IMG/VR virus record: IMGVR_UViG_3300045049_000072 | Coordinates: 1-28,391 of that record | Reading direction: 5' to 3' (one strand) | DNA: 28,391 nt | Source: a virus | Shown here: positions 23,920-28,391 of the stretch, one piece after another | Position numbering within the stretch: position 1 is the stretch's first letter | Layout: the number at the start of each line of letters is the position of its first letter | Notes under the pieces: generated by a model | Database searches by the model: none | What the model was told of the DNA's origin: nothing | Seen by the model: only the letters and a program-made list of their open reading frames with translations | Made by a program: the position numbers and the translations under genes

Positions 23920-25365
23920 ATGCCAGCACCACACTTACATTTTTTGAATGAAGAATTACAACGAAAATACGATAGTATCAGTCATTCGGGTTCAGAGAGG
24001 GCAATACTGAGCGTTGCAATGCGCAATCCAGAGGTATTATTTGACATCTGCACAGAGATTGATGTCGATGATTTCACAAATACCAACAACCGAAATATTT
24101 ATCAGATTATGTTGTCCATTCTGGATAACAAATACGAAAACATTGTACAAGTTAACCAAACGATTATCGGTAGCTTAGCACAAGCTTCGGGGATGCTAGA
24201 TGATATTGGTGGTGTCCAGTACCTTGACGCATTACATAGAACAGATGTTGGCGAAGAAAACATTAAGTTCTTTACAGCACAGGTTAAGCAAGCTTCTATT
24301 CGCAGAGAAGCCTTCCTAAAGGCTGTTAGTGTTATTCAGGAAGCTGTCGATTGCGAAGATGAAGACGGAGATACATTCGCGGCTAGGCAGGAAGAAAAAT
24401 TTCTTGATATCGTAATGAATAACAACGGAAGCGACGATATCCTTCATGTGGGAAGCATGATTGATATGGTTGTGGAAAAGCGCATGACCAATCAACGCGA
24501 GATTTTAGGGATGCCATCAGGTTTTCCTGAATATGACCGTCAAACTAGTGCGTTTGTTCCGGGACGATTGAAGGTTGTTGCGGCGGCAGCAAAGACAGGC
24601 AAATCAGCTTTTGCTCTTAATATCGCAAAACATGTAGCTATTCATGAAGGAATTCCTGTTCTGTATATTGACACTGAGATGCAAACAGAAGAACAAATTG
24701 ATCGTCTAATCTCCATCCTTGCTACTGAAATGACAGGAACAATTGTTCCAGAAAGTGCCGTATCTAAAGGCTTGTTCGCTAGAAATGAGAAGATGGCACA
24801 GGCAGTAGAAGTAGCAAAAGAGCTAATTAGACATGCACCATTTCATCATATCTATATGCCAAACTTTACAGCACAAAAGGTACATAACCTAGCTCGTAAA
24901 TTCCAGCGTCAACATGGTATTGAGTGGAATGGATACCAAGGCCAGTTCCTTCTAATTTTTGATTATATCAAAATGCCGGATGAGGCCACCAAGAACCCCA
25001 CTGCTCAGGAATATCAAATCTTGGGCGAGATTGCTAATACATTGAAAAACCAAACAGCAGGGCAACTCAATATCCCTGTACTAGCATTCGCACAGTTGAA
25101 TCCTAGAACTGTTCATGGTCAAACAGAAGTGAATAGCTCTCATATGTCAGGTTCCAATCGTATTGTTATGTATGTCAACGAACTGTCATTTCTTCGCCGC
25201 AAGACAGAAGAAGAAATTGAGCAAGATGGCGCACAGAATGGAAATTTGATCTGGAAGCTAGGGGAGACGCGAAACGGCGGTTCATATTGTGGATGGATTG
25301 ACTATAGCATTCGTCATGGTGTTTGCTCTATGAAAGAGTTGCGGAATGCAGACCTTGCAAGTTAG
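23920..25365 (+). CDS. dnaB: DnaB-type replicative DNA helicase
   Basis: This is a 481-aa protein with an ATG 6 nt after GGGAGGG. Residues 20-130 match the DnaB N-terminal helical domain (SERAILSVAMRNPEVL, DDIGGVQYLDAL). Residues 190-475 form the RecA-like helicase core: LGMPSGFPEYDRQTSAFVPG, Walker A variant AAAAKTGKS (221-229), LYIDTEM, Walker B-like LLIFDYIKM and AQLNPR. It would unwind the phage fork as a hexamer. The P-loop lacks the usual G-x-P/T-G start (GRPGMGKT type) but keeps GKS. It heads an operon with a methyltransferase and primase, forming a primosome with them. Confidence 0.9.
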   Translation: MPAPHLHFLNEELQRKYDSISHSGSERAILSVAMRNPEVLFDICTEIDVDDFTNTNNRNIYQIMLSILDNKYENIVQVNQTIIGSLAQASGMLDDIGGVQYLDALHRTDVGEENIKFFTAQVKQASIRREAFLKAVSVIQEAVDCEDEDGDTFAARQEEKFLDIVMNNNGSDDILHVGSMIDMVVEKRMTNQREILGMPSGFPEYDRQTSAFVPGRLKVVAAAAKTGKSAFALNIAKHVAIHEGIPVLYIDTEMQTEEQIDRLISILATEMTGTIVPESAVSKGLFARNEKMAQAVEVAKELIRHAPFHHIYMPNFTAQKVHNLARKFQRQHGIEWNGYQGQFLLIFDYIKMPDEATKNPTAQEYQILGEIANTLKNQTAGQLNIPVLAFAQLNPRTVHGQTEVNSSHMSGSNRIVMYVNELSFLRRKTEEEIEQDGAQNGNLIWKLGETRNGGSYCGWIDYSIRHGVCSMKELRNADLAS

Positions 25366-25376
25366 GGAGTGGGTAA

Positions 25377-25454
25377 ATGAATACAGTTTTATATGCTAAG
25401 AAGAGAGATAAGCCACTTATTATGATCGACCCAAGGAGCTATGAAAATGTTTGA
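25377..25454 (+). CDS. Possible 25-aa leader peptide before the methyltransferase
   Basis: This small frame has an ATG with GGGAG at 25364-25368 (8-nt spacing) and ends at 25454, overlapping the start of the methyltransferase gene by a few codons in another frame. Its sequence (MNTVLYAKKRDKP and onward) is basic and matches no family. It fills the only gap between helicase and methyltransferase and could couple translation of the latter. Evidence is ribosome binding site and position only. Confidence 0.4.
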   Translation: MNTVLYAKKRDKPLIMIDPRSYENV

Positions 25455-26124
25455 AGAAAACACAATATATAACATGAATTGTATGTATGGGCTACCATTC
25501 ATTGACGATAGCTCAATTGACTTGATTTTAACAGATATACCATATGGCAATGTTACTAGAAACGGTGAAGAGAGAGCTAGATACGGTGGTCAACTAAGAA
25601 GCATGGATAAGGGCGGTGCCGATTTAGAGACATTTAACCTTTATGAGTTCTTAGAACATTGCTATCGTGTAACATCGGGAAGTATTTATATATTTTGTGG
25701 TATCGAGCAAATGTCAGAAATATTCGCCTATTTTGACGCGAAAGAAGATATGACAGCCCGACAGTGTCTATGGCATAAAACAAATCCATCTCCTGTTAAT
25801 GGTCAGCATTACTGGATTCATTCAGTTGAAAATTGTGTGTTTGCCAAAAAGCGTAGAACAACATTTAACAGGCATTGTCAACATAATGTATGGAATTTCC
25901 CTGTCGGCAGAAGTAAACGACACCCAACAGAAAAGCCATTAAAACTTTTTGAGTATCTTATCGAGAGTTCTACTAATGAGGGAGATATAATTTTAGACCC
26001 ATGTATCGGAAGTGGGACAACGGCGGAAGCGGCTGTAAGGCTTAATCGCAAGTTTATTGGTTTTGAAATCGATGATAATTATTTCAATGTTGCTACTGAG
26101 AGAATTAAAGCATTGGAGGTATAG
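25447..26124 (+). CDS. DNA methyltransferase, beta-class amino-methyltransferase
   Basis: This is a 225-aa protein. ATG 25447 is preferred because AAGGAG (25433-25438) is 8 nt upstream; ATG 25441 lies only 2 nt from it. Motif IV TDIPYGN (29-35; DIPY in place of the usual DPPY/SPPY) comes before HPTEKP (159-164) and motif I DPCIGSGTT (184-192), the beta-class order of N6-adenine and N4-cytosine methyltransferases. Fold ends with FIGFEIDDNYFNVA. No endonuclease partner is adjacent, so it is an orphan enzyme, probably protecting phage DNA from restriction or marking replicated DNA. Target base and site cannot be read from sequence. Confidence 0.9.
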   Translation: MFEENTIYNMNCMYGLPFIDDSSIDLILTDIPYGNVTRNGEERARYGGQLRSMDKGGADLETFNLYEFLEHCYRVTSGSIYIFCGIEQMSEIFAYFDAKEDMTARQCLWHKTNPSPVNGQHYWIHSVENCVFAKKRRTTFNRHCQHNVWNFPVGRSKRHPTEKPLKLFEYLIESSTNEGDIILDPCIGSGTTAEAAVRLNRKFIGFEIDDNYFNVATERIKALEV

Positions 26125-26127
26125 GGA

Positions 26128-27258
26128 GTGACAACAGCAGTGGATTATTCCGTTGTGAAAGAATTAATACGCGAAAAAATGGACCCTGTAGTTCTGTTAG
26201 AACACTATGGAGTGGATATAGCGGACAGAAATTTTCGCTATGATAAAGTCCGCTGTGCCTGTCCGCTTCATGGTGGTGATAATAATACAGCATTTTCATT
26301 TGATTTAAACACTAAGCAGTTCACTTGTTTTACGAATCATTGCGGCGAACAATCGAAAGATTGGTTCTTTATTCCAAAAGAAGGCAATGCGCCGCGAGAT
26401 TTGTTCTTATTTATCAAGCTCATGGAAGAAAGAAACGGTAGAAAATGCTCATGGACGCGAGCGCTACAAATTGGTTCTGAGCTAACAGGAATCCCTCTTG
26501 ACGCTACTTCAACAGCATACAACAAAGAAATGTCTGATAAACTGGAAACGCAAAAATGGATTCGCACAATGGCGAAAGTGAACCAGCAAATCGAGCTTGA
26601 AACATTTGACGAAGGCGAGATTGAAATGTATCAAGCTATGCTTCCTGCTTGTGATTATGTTAATTCTCGTGGATTCGATGACGAAATGTTGCAATTCTTT
26701 GAAGTAGGTTATTCACCAGAAGGTGTCGATGAACCGTATCGTACAAAGTTTAATGACTTCCCCGGCAGAATTATTTTCCCTGTTCGCGGACTAGATGGAA
26801 GTCTAGTCGGTTGGAGTGGGCGCTTAGCCGTAGATGACAAAACGAAAACTATCTTTAAGAAGTATCCTAAGTGGATGCACAAAATGGACTTTGACAAAGG
26901 ATTCGTTCTTTATAACTTTAACAACGCTAAGCCACATGTAAGACAATCTATGGAGCTAATCTTAGTGGAAGGTGCGTGGGATGTCATTCGCCTATGGTCA
27001 TATGGCATCAAGAATGTAGTTGCCGTTATGGGTTCGTCATTGACACCAGAACAGCTACAGCTAGCTATCTCTTCTGCTTTAAGAGTAAAAGTGTTCTTAG
27101 ATGGTGACGGCGCAGGGAAAAGCGGAACTAACCGTATCTGCGAGCAGCTTAAAAAATATGTGGATGTATATACGATTGACGCTGGCGACAAAGACCCTGA
27201 CGAAATGACCATTGAAGAAGCATACCAAGCAGTTAATTCCGCAAAGCGATATATATAA
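26128..27258 (+). CDS. dnaG: DNA primase (CHC2 zinc finger and TOPRIM)
   Basis: This is a 376-aa protein starting at GTG 26128, 8 nt after GGAGG (26115-26119). A CHC2-like zinc finger is at 43-72 (C45PLH48 with C67 and C72; C43 is extra). The primase core follows with GRIIFPVRGLDGSLVGWSGR-like strand region near 210-230, TOPRIM motif LILVEGAWDVI (about 270-280), FLDGDGAGKSG and the GDKDPDEM acidic motif. It would synthesise RNA primers for the phage helicase encoded just upstream. At 376 aa it is shorter than cellular DnaG (about 600) and lacks the C-terminal helicase-binding domain. Confidence 0.9.
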   Translation: MTTAVDYSVVKELIREKMDPVVLLEHYGVDIADRNFRYDKVRCACPLHGGDNNTAFSFDLNTKQFTCFTNHCGEQSKDWFFIPKEGNAPRDLFLFIKLMEERNGRKCSWTRALQIGSELTGIPLDATSTAYNKEMSDKLETQKWIRTMAKVNQQIELETFDEGEIEMYQAMLPACDYVNSRGFDDEMLQFFEVGYSPEGVDEPYRTKFNDFPGRIIFPVRGLDGSLVGWSGRLAVDDKTKTIFKKYPKWMHKMDFDKGFVLYNFNNAKPHVRQSMELILVEGAWDVIRLWSYGIKNVVAVMGSSLTPEQLQLAISSALRVKVFLDGDGAGKSGTNRICEQLKKYVDVYTIDAGDKDPDEMTIEEAYQAVNSAKRYI

Positions 27259-27270
27259 GGGGGGGGCAAT

Positions 27271-27390
27271 ATGGAGAAGCATGTCTTTGATGACGGATAT
27301 GTAAATCCCTATCAAAAGGGAAGCGAAAATCACAATGCGGCATCAAGTAGTTTGTCCTTGACAAAAGGCTGTAAATCTACTATAATATAA
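27271..27390 (+). CDS. Possible 39-aa peptide running through the SSB promoter
   Basis: An ATG at 27271 follows a strong AAGGGGGGGG stretch (27257-27266) just after the primase stop. The frame encodes 39 aa (MEKHVFDDGYVNPYQ at the start) and ends at 27390. Its last ten codons are the -35, spacer and -10 of the next promoter, so the C-terminus is unlikely to be selected as protein. It may be a real small protein or a spurious frame with a good ribosome binding site. Confidence 0.4.
   Translation: MEKHVFDDGYVNPYQKGSENHNAASSSLSLTKGCKSTII
27358..27386 (+). promoter_or_regulatory. Sigma-A-type promoter of the SSB-like operon
   Basis: TTGACA (27358-27363) and TATAAT (27381-27386) are 17 nt apart, preceded by TCC like the others; TGTAAA at 27370-27375 lies 11 nt before the -10. 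AAGGAGA at 27404-27410 serves the next gene. Confidence 0.85.
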
Positions 27391-27419
27391 ATATATTACA
27401 AATAAGGAGAGTTATAACA

Positions 27420-27752
27420 ATGTCTAATAAACAAGAAGAACAATTTTTTCGAATGGAATTGAAAGGAGTAGCCAAGGATGCGCACCAACGATTTCCTATT
27501 AATTTTGCCTATGGACAAAGTGGAGTAGCATATTTCAATGGATGCAAGGTCGAGGCAACAATTGAACGCGGCGGAAAAACAATTACAAATAGAATGGACG
27601 TTCAAGCTTTTGGTCCAGTTGCCGAAGAATTGGCTTGTGTTGTAGATGGAACAGAAGTTCATGTAAAAGGTGAATTTGGCAAACGCAAGAGCACCAATAG
27701 TAATGACTGGTATGATGTAGTAACTATTGATGAAATTATTAGCATTGGCTAA
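27420..27752 (+). CDS. ssb: Single-stranded DNA-binding protein-like OB-fold protein
   Basis: This is a 110-aa protein behind its own promoter. The pattern of strands (VAYFNGCKVEATIERGG, MDVQAFGPVAEELACVVDGTEVHVKGEFGKRK, WYDVVTIDEI) fits an SSB OB-fold: a basic, aromatic middle and the AFG, then AE-L, then G-VxVxG series seen in SSB proteins. It would coat single-stranded DNA during replication. It lacks the acidic C-terminal tip (DDDIPF-like) of cellular SSB that recruits partners, and is shorter, so partner recruitment may differ. Placed after the primase gene. Confidence 0.72.
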   Translation: MSNKQEEQFFRMELKGVAKDAHQRFPINFAYGQSGVAYFNGCKVEATIERGGKTITNRMDVQAFGPVAEELACVVDGTEVHVKGEFGKRKSTNSNDWYDVVTIDEIISIG

Positions 27753-27765
27753 GGGAGAGTATGAG

Positions 27766-27978
27766 ATGAATTTTGGTCAAGCTTTTGAAGAAGTAAAAAG
27801 AGGTAAGGGCATGAGGCTTCCACAATGGAGCTTAGATGTAGTTGTAAGAGCACAATATCCAGATGCTAGCAGCAAAATGACAGCACCTTATCTTTATGTA
27901 GAAAGTAGATTTGGCAAGGTTCCTTGGAAAGAAACAATGATTGAGCTATTTTCGGAAAATTGGCAAGTTGTAGAGTAG
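27766..27978 (+). CDS. tad2: Tad2-like (DUF2829) anti-Thoeris protein candidate
   Basis: This is a 70-aa protein. ATG 27766 is chosen because GGGAG (27753-27757) has 8-nt spacing; an in-frame start 39 nt upstream lies inside the SSB gene. The layout MNFGQAFEEVKRGKGMRLPQW, split around the G-K-R-W block, then PYLYVESRFGKVPW and the end ENWQVVE, follows DUF2829: an N-terminal helix, GK-xRxxW, a central PYI/YL strand, VPW, then a helix and DWxVVE-type end. Tad2 proteins of this family bind and sequester cyclic ADP-ribose isomers to block Thoeris defence. The family is likely; binding has not been shown here. It is slightly shorter than the about 89-aa SPO1-type protein. Confidence 0.65.
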   Translation: MNFGQAFEEVKRGKGMRLPQWSLDVVVRAQYPDASSKMTAPYLYVESRFGKVPWKETMIELFSENWQVVE

Positions 27979-27989
27979 GAGGAATTCCT

Positions 27990-28226
27990 ATGTTTGATGT
28001 TTCAAAAGTAAAGGCAGGAGCGAAGCTAAAGTATATTGGAAAAAACTTTATAGCATATGCTGGTGAGTATACTACATATGCCGCCGAATCTACTTATAAA
28101 AATCCAGATAGTTGTCCTGAAAATGAAAAAGGTAAGCTAGTAATTATCGAGTTTATGAATAATGGTACCCCAATGTTCTTTACAATAGACAATCTAAGAC
28201 AGGAAGAATGGGAACTAGTAGAGTAA
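27990..28226 (+). CDS. Small unknown protein next to the Tad2-like gene
   Basis: This is a 78-aa protein with an ATG 7 nt after AGGAGG (27977-27982). It looks like a small beta-barrel: VKAGAKLKYIGKN at the start, strand-rich middle, and the end NLRQEEWELVE. The terminal EEWELVE echoes the ENWQVVE end of the gene before it, which could reflect a shared fold or chance. Co-transcribed with the SSB-like and Tad2-like genes; may be another anti-host factor. Function unknown. Confidence 0.65.
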   Translation: MFDVSKVKAGAKLKYIGKNFIAYAGEYTTYAAESTYKNPDSCPENEKGKLVIIEFMNNGTPMFFTIDNLRQEEWELVE

Positions 28227-28248
28227 AAAAGCCAAAGGAGAGGTTAAT

Positions 28249-28391
28249 ATGCGTTATTACGCTACAGGAACGGTACGAAAGAAAGATAAACTTAGTGGGG
28301 AAGTTACTATTGTGAATGTACTGATTCCATTGACAAAGGAAACACGCACAGCAGCAGTCAATCAAGCTGAGCGCATTGCTCGACGCGATCA
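28249..28391 (+). CDS. Small unknown protein, cut by window end
   Basis: The ATG at 28249 follows AAAGGAGAGG (28234-28243) with 5-nt spacing, and the frame stays open to the window end (47 full codons seen). It starts MRYYATGTVRKKDKLSG; the rest is basic (ERIARRD). No family recognised. The last gene seen of the SSB-Tad2 transcript. Confidence 0.6.
   Translation, partial: MRYYATGTVRKKDKLSGEVTIVNVLIPLTKETRTAAVNQAERIARRD

Noticed and set aside
1-28391. CRISPR array, insertion sequences, attachment site or integrase
   Set aside because: No spaced direct repeats, terminal inverted repeats, transposase or integrase coding seen in this window.

Overview
The window is a stretch of a tailed double-stranded DNA bacteriophage genome. 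The host is probably a Gram-positive, Bacillota-type bacterium: the DNA is AT-rich, ribosome binding sites are strong AAGGAGG-type, GTG and TTG starts are used, promoters are clean sigma-A-like, and the lysin is a DUF1906-type cell-wall hydrolase. All genes lie on the + strand and are tightly packed. No tRNA, rRNA, CRISPR array or insertion sequence was seen. Host genus and phage family cannot be fixed from the sequence alone.

Layout. (1) 1-11488: tail tip and fibre module of four large adhesin-like proteins: a multidomain protein cut by the window start (PA14 end, beta-propeller, discoidin-like domain, fibre repeats), two repeat-built fibres and a LamG-like protein. A strong terminator closes it at 11487-11510. 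(2) 11519-14168: a separate cassette with its own promoter. It encodes a 182-aa protein ending in twelve His-x-Asp motifs, a complete radical SAM/SPASM enzyme and a cysteine-containing 279-aa protein of unknown function. This looks like a ribosomally made, post-translationally modified peptide system placed between tail and lysis genes, and is the most interesting part of the window. (3) 14204-16596: a small unknown protein, three small membrane proteins, an endolysin and an LLH-type holin-like protein (lysis module). (4) 16601-19284: metabolic and accessory genes: a PIN-PhoH protein with an altered P-loop and a structured mRNA leader, a SpeD-type pyruvoyl decarboxylase and a secreted lytic transglycosylase. 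(5) 19287-27752: DNA replication and recombination: a winged-helix protein, an EDxHD/Vsr-like endonuclease, RecA, an HNH endonuclease, a DnaB-type helicase, a DNA methyltransferase, a CHC2/TOPRIM primase and an SSB-like OB-fold protein. (6) 27766-28391: small early-type proteins, including a likely Tad2-like (DUF2829) anti-Thoeris protein, running off the window end.

Six promoters (11519, 16601, 18525, 21003, 23868, 27358) share one design: CCTTGAC-type -35, TATAAT-type -10 and a second -10-like hexamer 10-11 nt upstream of the -10. They start the HxD cassette, PhoH, transglycosylase, recA, helicase and SSB transcripts. Several start codons given here were moved from the longest possible start to the one that fits the ribosome binding site (11570, 14204, 14568, 15031, 16723, 18148, 18595, 20297, 21054, 25447, 27766, 27990).
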